Of a stretch of 12,523 nt of DNA, positions 1 to 7,237 are shown piece by piece; the first letter of the stretch is position 1, and each line of letters opens with the position of its first letter. Source of the DNA: CAYOEZ01 sp964402955 (GTDB taxonomy: Bacteria; Chloroflexota; DTOL01; DAOUCN01); the NCBI GenBank assembly GCA_964402955.1, contig CAYOEZ010000141.1, forward strand, positions 1-12,523. Direction: 5' to 3'. The translations under genes were made by a program, and so were the position numbers. The notes beneath the pieces were generated by a model. It worked only from the letters and a program-made list of their open reading frames with translations, ran no database searches and had not been told where the DNA came from.

Positions 1-1
1 C

Positions 2-550
2 AGCGGCATCTATCTGGCGCCCGATCAGGAACGGGTGGGGTTGGCTGATTTCGCGCGCGATCCCCAAAGCCATCCATTGAGCACAGCATCAGGCAAAGTG
101 GAGATCGCCAGCGAGACGTACCAGCGTGAGACTGGATTTCCGGCGATTCCCACCTGGCAAAAACCGCCCGAAGATCAGCGCTTCCCTTTGCGCCTCATCA
201 CACCCAAGACAGCGCACCAAACGCACTCACAGGGCAGCAACATCGCTGAGATCCGCCAGCGAGCCTGCCACGCCCTGACCATGCACCCCGCGGATGCAGC
301 GGCGCGCGGCATCACTGACGGCGACACAGTCTGCATCTTCAACGCACAGGGCGAGACGCGCGTGCCTGTGCAGCTATCCATCGACATCATGCAGGGCGTG
401 GCGTCTCTGCCCGAAGGGATCTGGGTAGAGCTTGACGCAGAAGGGGTCGACGTGCGAGGCGCAGCCAACATGCTGACTGCGACAGGCGGCACGCGGCCGG
501 GCCTGTGCGTGATCATGCACGCGGTCGGAGTGGAGGCGCGCCGAGCGTAG
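2..550 (+). CDS. Molybdopterin oxidoreductase, C-terminal part (5' truncated)
   Basis: This is the last 182 codons of a molybdenum-cofactor oxidoreductase of the DMSO reductase / BisC superfamily; the frame is open from base 2, so the start lies off the left edge. What remains is the end of the catalytic domain (SGKVEI, about residue 32 of the fragment) and the molydopterin-dinucleotide-binding domain. Family-typical landmarks are PLRLITPK, THSQGSNI, the HPADAAARGITDGD block with its VCIFNAQGE strand, GVASLPEG, and a terminal region with NMLTATGG. In this family the domain binds the guanine-dinucleotide end of the cofactor. Iron-sulfur and metal-ligand residues would be N-terminal and cannot be seen, so substrate and physiological role are unknown. 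It stops 33 bp before the tRNA-Glu hairpin and has no other plus-strand partner here. Family call is firm; the specific enzyme cannot be named. Confidence 0.88.
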   Translation, partial: SGIYLAPDQERVGLADFARDPQSHPLSTASGKVEIASETYQRETGFPAIPTWQKPPEDQRFPLRLITPKTAHQTHSQGSNIAEIRQRACHALTMHPADAAARGITDGDTVCIFNAQGETRVPVQLSIDIMQGVASLPEGIWVELDAEGVDVRGAANMLTATGGTRPGLCVIMHAVGVEARRA

Positions 551-582
551 GGAAAACGCTTGCCGCAGCCAGGAACAAAGAA

Positions 583-602
583 CCCCTGCCGATTGGCAGG
601 GG
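583..602 (-). terminator. Hairpin, probable terminator of tRNA-Glu
   Basis: A perfect 8-bp stem (cccctgcc / ggcagggg) closes a gatt loop, 13 bp beyond the 3' end of the tRNA. Read on the minus strand it is followed by a moderately T-rich tail (TTCTTTGTTCC). Read on the plus strand the tail is tctgtc, which is weaker, but the stem could still end the molybdopterin oxidoreductase transcript. I favour the minus-strand role. Confidence 0.65.
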
Positions 603-615
603 TCTGTCAGTATGG

Positions 616-691
616 TGGTGCCCCGACGGAGAATTGAACTCCGGTTTTGGCCTTGAAAGGGCCGCGTCCTGGGCCACTAGACGATCGGGGC
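616..691 (-). tRNA. tRNA-Glu (anticodon UUC)
   Basis: The minus strand folds into a full cloverleaf of 73 nt plus an encoded CCA. The acceptor stem is GCCCCGA / TCGGGGC with discriminator A. The D arm is GTCT...AGGAC. The anticodon loop is CTTTCAA, giving UUC, which reads GAA/GAG. The T stem is CGGAG/CTCCG around loop TTCAATT. The bottom anticodon-stem pair (27-43) is a C·A mismatch by my alignment; the other four pairs are intact. The CCA is encoded and an additional CCA follows it. A promoter lies at 706-734 and a hairpin just downstream, so it appears to be a single-gene transcript. Confidence 0.95.
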
Positions 692-705
692 CTGTAGCGG
701 GGTGT

Positions 706-734
706 ATCATAGCATACTCAGCGAGCGAGTGCAA
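706..734 (-). promoter_or_regulatory. Sigma70-type promoter of tRNA-Glu
   Basis: On the minus strand a -35 TTGCAC (729-734) is separated by exactly 17 bp from a -10 TATGAT (706-711). A start site about 6-8 nt downstream of the -10 would fall near 698-700, leaving a leader of fewer than 10 nt before the mature tRNA 5' end at 691. The position and spacing make a chance match unlikely. Confidence 0.8.
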
Positions 735-788
735 GAGGTCTTTTTTTCTCTCTCTCTTTGTTGGAACATTTCGAGACGAAAAATGCGC

Positions 789-817
789 TTGACGGCAGGC
801 AACGCCTCTGGTATAAT
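789..817 (+). promoter_or_regulatory. Near-consensus sigma70 promoter of the racemase operon
   Basis: The -35 TTGACG (789-794) matches consensus at 5 of 6 bases; the -10 TATAAT (812-817) is perfect; the spacer is 17 bp (795-811). A start site near 824 is expected in the A-rich stretch that follows. It lies inside a longer open frame that begins at 758, so translation cannot start at 758 on this transcript, which supports the start at 923. It is divergent from the tRNA-Glu promoter, with about 55 bp between the two -35 boxes. Confidence 0.88.
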
Positions 818-823
818 TATAAA

Positions 824-922
824 AATCACAATCGTTCTCATGCGGGCAGCGTGGAGCGCACTCATGCAGCGCTCAAGCGCAGCGCCGGCCGACGTCGGCG
901 AGTTGCACGTGGATCAAATCCG
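824..922 (+). promoter_or_regulatory. ~100-nt 5' leader with two inverted repeats
   Basis: This is the inferred untranslated leader of the racemase operon. It holds a perfect 12-bp palindrome, gccgacgtcggc (888-899), which could be an operator half-site pair or part of an RNA stem. A short hairpin, GGAT-caa-ATCC (911-921), ends one base before the start codon; it would hide the only Shine-Dalgarno-like bases (GGAT). I do not recognise a known riboswitch. Regulation through this leader is inference. Confidence 0.4.
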
Positions 923-1996
923 ATGAGGATCGAGATTGACTGCGGCCTGATTCAGGCCAATACGCACGCCATCGTCGAAGCCTGCTCTCCTCACGGCATT
1001 GCTATTGTGGGCGTCACGAAGGCCTGCTGCGGCGATCCCAATGTGGCGCGGGCGATGTTGGCTGGCGGGGCCACGATGGTGGCTGAATCTCGCTTGAGCA
1101 ATATCCAGCGTCTGCGCACTGCGGGCATCACCGCCGGCATTGCTCTTCTACGGTTGCCGCGCCTCAGCGAGGCTCGCGAGATCGTTCGTCTGACGCAGAT
1201 GAGCTTCAACTCCGAAATCGATTCGGTCGTTGCGCTTTCACAGGCTGCCCGGCAGCAGAACGTGACGCACCGGGTCATCCTGATGATCGAGACCGGCGAT
1301 CGCCGCGAAGGGGTCATGCCGGACGACGCAGCCGCAACGGCCCGCCAGATTCTCGATCTACCCGGCATTGAACTGGCCGGAATCGCTGCCAATGTCGGAT
1401 GTATCGGCGGCGTTATCCCCACACTGGAAAACACACGCTTCCTGGTTGAGGTCGCGGAGCAGATCGAACGAGACCTGGGTATGCGCTTCCAGATCATTTC
1501 GGGAGGGCACACCGCCAGCATCGGCCTGATCGAGCGACACGAGATGCCTGAACGTATCAACCAATTGCGCGTTGGCGAGGGTATTCTCCTGGGCGAGGAC
1601 AGTTCGAGCAACGCGCCTTTGCCCTCACCGCACCGCCATGCCTTCACTGTCGTTGCCGACGTTATTGAGGTGCGCGTCAAGCCATCGCTACCCGATGGCG
1701 TGGTAACCGTTGATGCCTTTGGACGTACTCCACATTGGGACGACCTGGGTCTGCGCCGCCGCGCTGTCCTAGCCATGGGTGAGCAGGACTTACGCGTCAG
1801 CGGTCTCCGCCCCCGGCGTGCCGGTATCACGATCGTAGGCGCCAGCTCCGACCACACTGTTGTGGATGTGACCGATGCCGATCCGCCCGTCTATTTGGGC
1901 GAGGAGCTTGAGTTCGATCCCAACTATGCGGCAATGGCGACAGCAATGGCCAGCGCCGATGTGGAAAAGGTTGTCAAACCGACCAAGGAGCAATAG
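923..1996 (+). CDS. Alanine/ornithine racemase-family PLP-dependent amino-acid racemase
   Basis: A 357-aa cytoplasmic fold-type III PLP racemase, closest in pattern to the ornithine racemase (Orr) group. The N-terminal TIM-barrel carries the presumed PLP lysine K33 in GVTKACCGDP, an ISGGHTAS loop (about 192-199) expected at the cofactor phosphate, and the GEGILLG strand (218-224). The C-terminal domain has the group's VDAFGRTP (263-270), MGEQD and GASSDH (306-311) motifs. The start at 923 is chosen because the family begins right here (MRIEIDCG) and the promoter lies at 789-817; the Shine-Dalgarno site is weak. It is followed after 2 bp by an N-acyl-D-amino-acid deacylase, which argues that it interconverts D- and L-forms of an amino acid released by that enzyme. 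The amino acid itself (Ala, Orn, Ser or another) cannot be read from the sequence. Confidence 0.85.
   Translation: MRIEIDCGLIQANTHAIVEACSPHGIAIVGVTKACCGDPNVARAMLAGGATMVAESRLSNIQRLRTAGITAGIALLRLPRLSEAREIVRLTQMSFNSEIDSVVALSQAARQQNVTHRVILMIETGDRREGVMPDDAAATARQILDLPGIELAGIAANVGCIGGVIPTLENTRFLVEVAEQIERDLGMRFQIISGGHTASIGLIERHEMPERINQLRVGEGILLGEDSSSNAPLPSPHRHAFTVVADVIEVRVKPSLPDGVVTVDAFGRTPHWDDLGLRRRAVLAMGEQDLRVSGLRPRRAGITIVGASSDHTVVDVTDADPPVYLGEELEFDPNYAAMATAMASADVEKVVKPTKEQ
1985..1990 (+). promoter_or_regulatory. Ribosome binding site of the deacylase gene
   Basis: AAGGAG lies 8 nt before the ATG at 1999, inside the last codons of the racemase gene. This fixes the deacylase start and implies translational coupling of the two genes. 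Confidence 0.8.
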
Positions 1997-1998
1997 GC

Positions 1999-3582
1999 AT
2001 GCTCGATATTCTCATCAAAGATGGTTCCGTTGTTGACGGGACCGGTCGGCCCGCGTTCAAAGCCGACGTCGCTATTGCCGGCGGGCGCATCGTCGCTGTT
2101 GCACCTCACGTCACCCAGGACGCAAAACAGGTCATCCCTGCCTCTGGCTTGCACGTCGCCCCCGGTTTCATCGACCCCCACACGCACTCTGACCTGACAC
2201 TCCTTTACGACCGGCGCGGCATGAGCAAGATCCGCCAGGGCGTCACCACCGAAGTCATTGCCAATTGCGGCGTGTCCGCAGCGCCGCTCGCGGGCGCCGC
2301 CATCGACGAAACCCGCGCTGATGCTGTGGAGTATGGCGTGAACCTGACGTGGCGGACGATGGCCGAGTATCTTGACCAGGTGCACAAACCAGGCGTCGGC
2401 GTCAACGTCGTCCCCCTGGTCGGCCACAATACCGTACGCGGCTCCGTCCTGGGCTACGATGACGTTCAGCCGACTCCTGAGCAACAGACGGCTATGGAAC
2501 GGCTGGTTGCAGAGAGCATGGAACAGGGAGCGCGCGGTCTGTCGACGGGTCTCTTCTATCCACCGGGATTCTACGCCAAGACGGACGAGGTCATCAAGCT
2601 GGCCCGTGTCGCAGCGCGCTATGGCGGCATCTACGCCACGCACATCCGCAGTGAAAGCGATTTTCTGGTCGATTCCGTGGCCGAGGCCATCGAGATCGGC
2701 GACAAGGCCGCTATTGCGGTCGAGGTCTCACACATCAAGATTGAGGGTTACCAGAACTGGGGCGTCATGGACGAGCTTCTGGCTGTTCTTGACGATGGCG
2801 TCAAGCGCGGCGTTCGCCTGGGCTGTGATCAGTACCCGTATGTCGCCTGCTCGACCTGGCTGGGTTGCATCTTGCCCTACTGGGCGCAGCAGGGAGGCGG
2901 TAAGGCCGTTGCCCGGCGCGTCGCTGATCCCCAGATTCGCGCCGGCCTGAGTCGCGACTTCGTTGCCAATCGCTCGGACTGGGACAATCGCAGCGGCGCA
3001 CGCGAGTGGTCTGAGATTCTCGTCGTCGACTGTCCTGGCCGGCGCGAGGTGCAGGGCATGGACGTGAGCCAGATCGCCGCCAGGGATGGCAAAGATGCGC
3101 TTGAAACCGCTTTCGACCTCATCGCGCTCAGTGCGGGCGCAGTGTCTGCGGTTTATTTCGACCAGACGGAGGAGAATGTGCGGACCCTGCTGCGCCATCC
3201 CCTGGTCGTTGTTGGCAGCGACGGGCGAGCACTGGCGGCGGAAGGGATACTCGGTCAGCGCAAGGTCCACCCGCGCTCCTATGGCACATTCCCACGGGTT
3301 CTGGCGCGTTACGTGCGCGAACTGGCTATTCTGAGCCTCGAGGAAGCGGTGCGCAAGATGACAGCGGTTACGGCGGAACGATTCGGCCTGTCCGGACGGG
3401 GAACGATCAAAGAGGGTTATTGGGCCGACATCGCCATTTTCGACGCAAGCACCGTGGCAGACGCGGCGACGTTTGCTGAACCCGACCGCTACGCGATTGG
3501 GATCCCGTATGTGATAGTCAACGGCGCCGTGACTATCAACAAGGAGGAGCACACTGGAGTGCTAGCCGGGCAGGTTCTATAA
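1999..3582 (+). CDS. N-acyl-D-amino-acid deacylase (D-aminoacylase)
   Basis: A 527-aa metal-dependent amidohydrolase that hydrolyses N-acyl-D-amino acids to a fatty or acetic acid plus the free D-amino acid. The N-terminal beta-sandwich strand (DGSVVDGTGRPAFKADVAI) leads into the barrel with H61 and H63 in the HTHSD motif, C90 in IANCGVSAAP, H215 in THIRSES, H245 in VSHIKIEG and D408 in GSDGRAL. These correspond in order to the zinc-ligand and catalytic positions of characterised D-aminoacylases. GYWADIAIFD (about 473-482) returns to the sandwich domain. All key residues are intact and the length is slightly above the usual ~480-500. The upstream racemase and downstream peptide-type transporter support a role in D-amino-acid scavenging. 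Some relatives act on N-acyl-D-Glu, N-acyl-D-Asp or D-dipeptides, so the exact substrate is open. Confidence 0.92.
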   Translation: MLDILIKDGSVVDGTGRPAFKADVAIAGGRIVAVAPHVTQDAKQVIPASGLHVAPGFIDPHTHSDLTLLYDRRGMSKIRQGVTTEVIANCGVSAAPLAGAAIDETRADAVEYGVNLTWRTMAEYLDQVHKPGVGVNVVPLVGHNTVRGSVLGYDDVQPTPEQQTAMERLVAESMEQGARGLSTGLFYPPGFYAKTDEVIKLARVAARYGGIYATHIRSESDFLVDSVAEAIEIGDKAAIAVEVSHIKIEGYQNWGVMDELLAVLDDGVKRGVRLGCDQYPYVACSTWLGCILPYWAQQGGGKAVARRVADPQIRAGLSRDFVANRSDWDNRSGAREWSEILVVDCPGRREVQGMDVSQIAARDGKDALETAFDLIALSAGAVSAVYFDQTEENVRTLLRHPLVVVGSDGRALAAEGILGQRKVHPRSYGTFPRVLARYVRELAILSLEEAVRKMTAVTAERFGLSGRGTIKEGYWADIAIFDASTVADAATFAEPDRYAIGIPYVIVNGAVTINKEEHTGVLAGQVL

Positions 3583-3667
3583 GAGGAGGAACAGGGATAA
3601 AGGACAGAGTCCTGGTTGCAACGTATCGACAGTGCGCACCAAATAACGTAAGGAGAGGGGAGTCAGG

Positions 3668-5293
3668 ATGAAGATTACATATGGCGCCTTCTGGAAAGTG
3701 GTTGTCGTGCTCGTTCTGGTGGCAATGATCGGCTCGCTGGCTGCATGTGGAGCAACCACGTCGGGCACAGGTAAACAGCTCGTGGTTGCTGAATCCAAGC
3801 AGTACAGCGAGACACTCGATGTGTTCCAGGCGTCCACAACGATGTTTGCCCACAACGTGATCTACGAAGGCCTTGTGGGTGTGGACAGCAACTACCAATT
3901 TGTGCCGGCGCTCGCCGAGAGTTGGGACACGTCTGCAGACGGCCTGACCTGGACATTCAAGCTGCGCAAGAACGTCAAGTTTCATGATGGATCGGCCTTC
4001 ACCGCCGATGTGGTGAAGTGGTGGGTCGAGAAAATGCAGAAGGGCGTGAACTCCTACATGTTCGAATCGGTGACCGAGATCAAGGTCATCGACACGAACA
4101 CCATTGCCCTCGTCTTCAAAGCGCCATTCCCCAACCTCCTGTACAACCTGTCCACATCGTTCAGCGGCATCATGAGCAAAACCGCATTCGAGAAGTATGG
4201 CGCTGAATATGGGACAAAGTACGCCGTTGGCAGCGGGCCATTCATGTTCAAGGAATGGGTGCCCAATGACCACCTGACCGTCGTCAAGAACCCCGACTAC
4301 AAGTGGGCCCCATCATGGACGAAGATCACGGGCGGCGCCAAAGTTGATTCGATTCTCTTCCGCTTCATTCCTGAAGACGCCACTCGCCTCATCGAGCTCC
4401 AATCCGGCAACGTGCAGATCATGCTCGATCCACCGCCCGCGCGTGAGGTCGCAAACCTGAAGACTGATGCCAAATTGAAGGTGCTGGAAGCATCAGACGA
4501 CGTGATCCAGTTCATTGGCTTCAATCTCAACGATCCGCTGTTCAAGGATATCAAGACGCGCAAGGCCATTGGCTATGCGATCGACCGCAAGCTCATTCTT
4601 GATACCATCTATCAGGGCGCCGGCAAGCCGACCTCCATCTATCTGGCCGCAGAGCTCGGCGCCAACAAGGGCATCGACGCTGTTGCTCCGTCGTTCGACA
4701 AGGCGAAGGCGCAGGCGCTGCTGGCTGAGGCGGGCTGGAAGGCTGGGGCCGACGGCATTTTGGTCGCCGAGAACGTTGCTGGCGTCACTAAGGGAACCAA
4801 GTTTGAGGTCAAGTACCTGACCTACCAGGAAGACCAGTTCAAACGGCTGGCCGAGGTTACGCAGAAAATGCTGGCCGATGTGGGCATCAAGGCCAACACG
4901 CAAACTGTCGACAGCCCGACGTACACGGCTCAGCTCAAGGCCGGCACATTCCAACTGATCCTGCGCCAGTACTCGTGGGATAACAACGACATCCTTGAGT
5001 GGTTCCACCACGGCAAGTATCTGAAGTACCCCAACTACACGGGCGTGAACGACAAGAAGTTTGACGACATGCTGGACGACGCCAACTTCAAGACTGCTCT
5101 CTGGGCCGATCGCGATACCAAGTACCAGGCGATCCACAAGTACCTGATCGAGACATGGTACCCGTGGGCGCCCGTCCGCCAGGCCAACGCCACCTTCATC
5201 TGGCGCACAACGGTCAAGGACTTCAACCCGTTGCCGCTGAAGGGCGCCAGCAGCACATATGTCTGGCTCGCAGTCGACATCGCAGCGAAGTAA
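3668..5293 (+). CDS. ABC transporter substrate-binding lipoprotein, family 5 (oligopeptide/dipeptide type)
   Basis: A 541-aa extracytoplasmic solute-binding protein of the SBP_bac_5 (DppA/OppA) family. The N-terminus is a type II signal peptide: K2 and K10, a hydrophobic run (about 11-26), and lipobox L24-A25-A26-C27, so C27 should be lipidated and anchor it to the membrane. The family's signature stretch spans about 78-113 (VPALAESWD, DGLTWTFKLR, VKFHDG), followed by GSGPF (188-192) and the usual ligand-binding lobes. The Shine-Dalgarno site is a purine-rich AAGGAGAGGGGAG (3650-3662). It lies 85 bp after the deacylase, whose product and substrate suggest a short peptide, N-acyl amino acid or D-amino-acid-containing ligand; nickel and sugar binders exist in the same family. 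Two hairpins downstream may keep its mRNA more abundant than that of the permeases. Confidence 0.92.
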   Translation: MKITYGAFWKVVVVLVLVAMIGSLAACGATTSGTGKQLVVAESKQYSETLDVFQASTTMFAHNVIYEGLVGVDSNYQFVPALAESWDTSADGLTWTFKLRKNVKFHDGSAFTADVVKWWVEKMQKGVNSYMFESVTEIKVIDTNTIALVFKAPFPNLLYNLSTSFSGIMSKTAFEKYGAEYGTKYAVGSGPFMFKEWVPNDHLTVVKNPDYKWAPSWTKITGGAKVDSILFRFIPEDATRLIELQSGNVQIMLDPPPAREVANLKTDAKLKVLEASDDVIQFIGFNLNDPLFKDIKTRKAIGYAIDRKLILDTIYQGAGKPTSIYLAAELGANKGIDAVAPSFDKAKAQALLAEAGWKAGADGILVAENVAGVTKGTKFEVKYLTYQEDQFKRLAEVTQKMLADVGIKANTQTVDSPTYTAQLKAGTFQLILRQYSWDNNDILEWFHHGKYLKYPNYTGVNDKKFDDMLDDANFKTALWADRDTKYQAIHKYLIETWYPWAPVRQANATFIWRTTVKDFNPLPLKGASSTYVWLAVDIAAK

Positions 5294-5300
5294 CCTGCAG

Positions 5301-5336
5301 GCGAGGCGGCTTGCCTTGTCGGGCAAGCCGCCTCGC
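5301..5336 (+). promoter_or_regulatory. Intercistronic hairpin 1 (15-bp stem)
   Basis: A perfect 15-bp inverted repeat (arms 5301-5315 and 5322-5336, left arm gcgaggcggcttgcc) closes a 6-nt loop, 7 bp after the binding-protein stop codon. There is no T tract, so it is not a classical terminator. In family 5 transporter operons such stems between binding-protein and permease genes commonly protect or partly end the upstream mRNA; that role here is inference. Confidence 0.75.
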
Positions 5337-5337
5337 T

Positions 5338-5368
5338 GAGGTGAGCGGGAGAAGCTCCCGCTCACCTC
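5338..5368 (+). promoter_or_regulatory. Intercistronic hairpin 2 (14-bp stem)
   Basis: A perfect 14-bp inverted repeat (arms 5338-5351 and 5355-5368, left arm gaggtgagcgggag) with a 3-nt loop aag begins one base after hairpin 1. It ends 12 bp before the permease start, so it may also limit ribosome access. Its sequence is unrelated to hairpin 1 and it also lacks a T tract. Confidence 0.75.
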
Positions 5369-5380
5369 GACATAGGATGC

Positions 5381-6307
5381 ATGATGACCTCATATCTCGT
5401 CAAGCGAATTCTTCTTGCTATTCCTGTCCTACTTGTCACATCGCTGCTTGTCTTCGCTGCTCTCCATCTGGCCAAGGGCGATCCAGTCGATGTCATCGTG
5501 GGTCCAATTGCCCCACAGCATATCCGCGATCGCGTGCGCATCGAATTGGGGCTGGACAAGCCCTTGCCCGTCCAGTACTTCATCTATCTCAGCCAGGTGG
5601 CACGCGGCAACCTTGGCCAGTCTATCCTGAGCAAGCGGCAGGTCTCTGAGATGATCATGGAGAAGCTGCCTATCACGCTCCAGCTCGGCCTGGCCGCCTT
5701 CCTGCTCACGTACCTGTTGGCCATCCCGCTTGGCGCGTTCGCCGCCCTTCATCGCGGCTCGGTCGCTGACTGGTCAACGATGATCCTGGCTTTGCTCGGC
5801 GTCTCGATGCCGGGTTTCTGGTTGGCGCTGATTCTCATTTACGTTTTCGCTGTCAACCTGCGTCTGCTTCCGCCAACCGGCTACACGTCGTGGCAGCACC
5901 TGATTTTGCCGACGCTGGCATTGGCCCTGCCGCGCATAGGACGGGTGGCGCGCATCACCCGCTCGAGCATGCTTGAGGTCATCGGCCAGGACTACATTCG
6001 TACGGCACACGCCAAGGGGCTATCAGAACGGATTGTCGTAGTGCGCCATACCATGCGCAACAGCCTCATCCCGATCATGTCGCTCATGGGACTTGACCTG
6101 GGCTACATCGTGGGCGGGTCGGTGGTTATCGAAAGCATCTTTGCCCGCTCCGGCATCGGCGACATGATGCTGCGCTCGATCTATTCACGCGATTTTCCGG
6201 TCTTGCAGGGCTGCATGTTTGTTCTGGCCTTGGCGATCATCGCGGGCAACATTGTGGCTGACCTCTGCTATGTGCTTATCGACCCTCGCATCCGGCACAG
6301 CCGCTAA
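5381..6307 (+). CDS. ABC transporter permease, DppB/OppB type
   Basis: A 308-aa inner-membrane permease with six hydrophobic segments, at about 10-30, 98-122, 131-160, 172-186, 228-254 and 275-300. It has the family's N-terminal periplasmic region with GDP (33-35), the LGLDKPLPVQY block (57-66) and GNLGQS (77-81). The cytoplasmic EAA loop, which docks onto the ATPase, is at about 199-224 (DYIRTAHAKGLSERIVVVRH). The start is uncertain by one codon: AGGA at 5374-5377 is only 3 nt from ATG 5381 but 6 nt from ATG 5384, so the second Met is equally or more likely. With the next gene it should form the membrane heterodimer fed by the binding protein upstream. Confidence 0.93.
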   Translation: MMTSYLVKRILLAIPVLLVTSLLVFAALHLAKGDPVDVIVGPIAPQHIRDRVRIELGLDKPLPVQYFIYLSQVARGNLGQSILSKRQVSEMIMEKLPITLQLGLAAFLLTYLLAIPLGAFAALHRGSVADWSTMILALLGVSMPGFWLALILIYVFAVNLRLLPPTGYTSWQHLILPTLALALPRIGRVARITRSSMLEVIGQDYIRTAHAKGLSERIVVVRHTMRNSLIPIMSLMGLDLGYIVGGSVVIESIFARSGIGDMMLRSIYSRDFPVLQGCMFVLALAIIAGNIVADLCYVLIDPRIRHSR

Positions 6308-6324
6308 CGACTGAGGCACAGACA

Positions 6325-7224
6325 ATGGCTCAAGACATCGAAGTGACACGTCCCGCAGGGATGGGCAACGAGGTTGCGCAATTGACGTTGCGCCGGCCTC
6401 CGTCTGTGTGGTGGCGTCTGCGACGCAACCCGGGGGCGATGATAGGCCTGGCGCTCATCATCCTGCTCGTTACCACAGCGCTGTCGGCTGGTGTACTGCG
6501 CCCGGAAGGATACGATAACCAGAAGTTGCGCGAGGGTTTGTTGTCTCCCAGCTCCCAGCATCTACTGGGCACCGACGAGCTTGGACGCGACCTGGTCACG
6601 CGCATCATCTACGGGGCGCGTGTGTCGCTGCAGGTAGGGATTATCGCCACGGCCATTTCGGCGATCATTGGTGTGGGGCTGGGAGCGGTGGCAGGGTACG
6701 TGGGTGGAAAATTCGACTACCTCATTCAGGCTCTGGTCGACATCAGTTGGGCGTTCCCCACAGTCCTGATGGCGATCTTCATGGTCGCAGTGCTGGGACC
6801 GGGACTGATCAACGTCATGATTGCGGTGGGGCTTGTCTACTGGGGAGGGTACGCGCGCGTGGTACGCGGCCAGATTTTGAGCCTGCGTGAGTGGGATTTC
6901 GTCACGGCGGCGCGCGCTCTGGGCGCACGCCCCTCGCGCATCATCATCCGCCATATGCTACCCAACGTGATTGCGCCGGTGATTGTCATGTCGTCGCTGA
7001 TGATGGGCGATGCCATTCTCATCGAGGCGACACTGAGCTTCCTGGGCATGGGAGCGCGCCCACCGATTCCAAGCTGGGGTTCGATTCTTGCCGATGGCCG
7101 CTCGCACATGACACTCGCTCCCTGGGTCATGATCTTCCCTGGCATCGCCATCATGCTCACGGTGCTGGGCTTCAACCTGCTCGGCGATGGCCTGCGTGAC
7201 GCAACCGATCCGCGTCTGCACTAG
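6325..7224 (+). CDS. ABC transporter permease, DppC/OppC type
   Basis: A 299-aa inner-membrane permease, the partner of the DppB-type protein 17 bp upstream. It has the OppC_N segment with W29-W30 and RNPGAMIG (34-41), the subfamily hallmark LLGTDELGRD (80-89), and an EAA loop at about 191-213 (DFVTAARALGARPSRIIIRH). GFNLLGDGLRD near the C-terminus is also typical. Start ATG 6325 has GAGG 8 nt upstream. This is the last gene of the operon: the next gene is convergent and ends 13 bp away, so no DppD/DppF ATPase follows and the energising subunits must be encoded elsewhere. I see no clear terminator in the 13-bp gap. Confidence 0.93.
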   Translation: MAQDIEVTRPAGMGNEVAQLTLRRPPSVWWRLRRNPGAMIGLALIILLVTTALSAGVLRPEGYDNQKLREGLLSPSSQHLLGTDELGRDLVTRIIYGARVSLQVGIIATAISAIIGVGLGAVAGYVGGKFDYLIQALVDISWAFPTVLMAIFMVAVLGPGLINVMIAVGLVYWGGYARVVRGQILSLREWDFVTAARALGARPSRIIIRHMLPNVIAPVIVMSSLMMGDAILIEATLSFLGMGARPPIPSWGSILADGRSHMTLAPWVMIFPGIAIMLTVLGFNLLGDGLRDATDPRLH

Positions 7225-7237
7225 GTGTAGATCAGGA

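Noticed and set aside
739..757. T/CT-rich tract as a terminator
   Set aside because: No stem precedes it on either strand that would fit a terminator; it looks like simple low-complexity sequence between the two divergent promoters.
758..922. N-terminal extension of the racemase by 55 codons
   Set aside because: A near-consensus promoter lies inside it, the predicted peptide is basic and unlike the family, and the racemase fold begins exactly at the ATG at 923.
3512..3538. Inverted repeat with 9-bp arms near the end of the deacylase gene (tgatagtca / tgactatca)
   Set aside because: It lies within conserved coding sequence (YVIVNGAVTI), so codons explain it well enough. A regulatory role is possible but unsupported.
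3541..3561. AAGGAGGAG followed by a GTG, as a hidden start inside the deacylase end
   Set aside because: It encodes Lys-Glu-Glu in the deacylase frame, and no meaningful open frame follows.
3583..3667. Possible internal promoter and small hairpin (aggac-aga-gtcct) before the binding-protein gene
   Set aside because: The only -35-like TTGCAA has no -10 at suitable spacing, and a 5-bp stem is too short to call.
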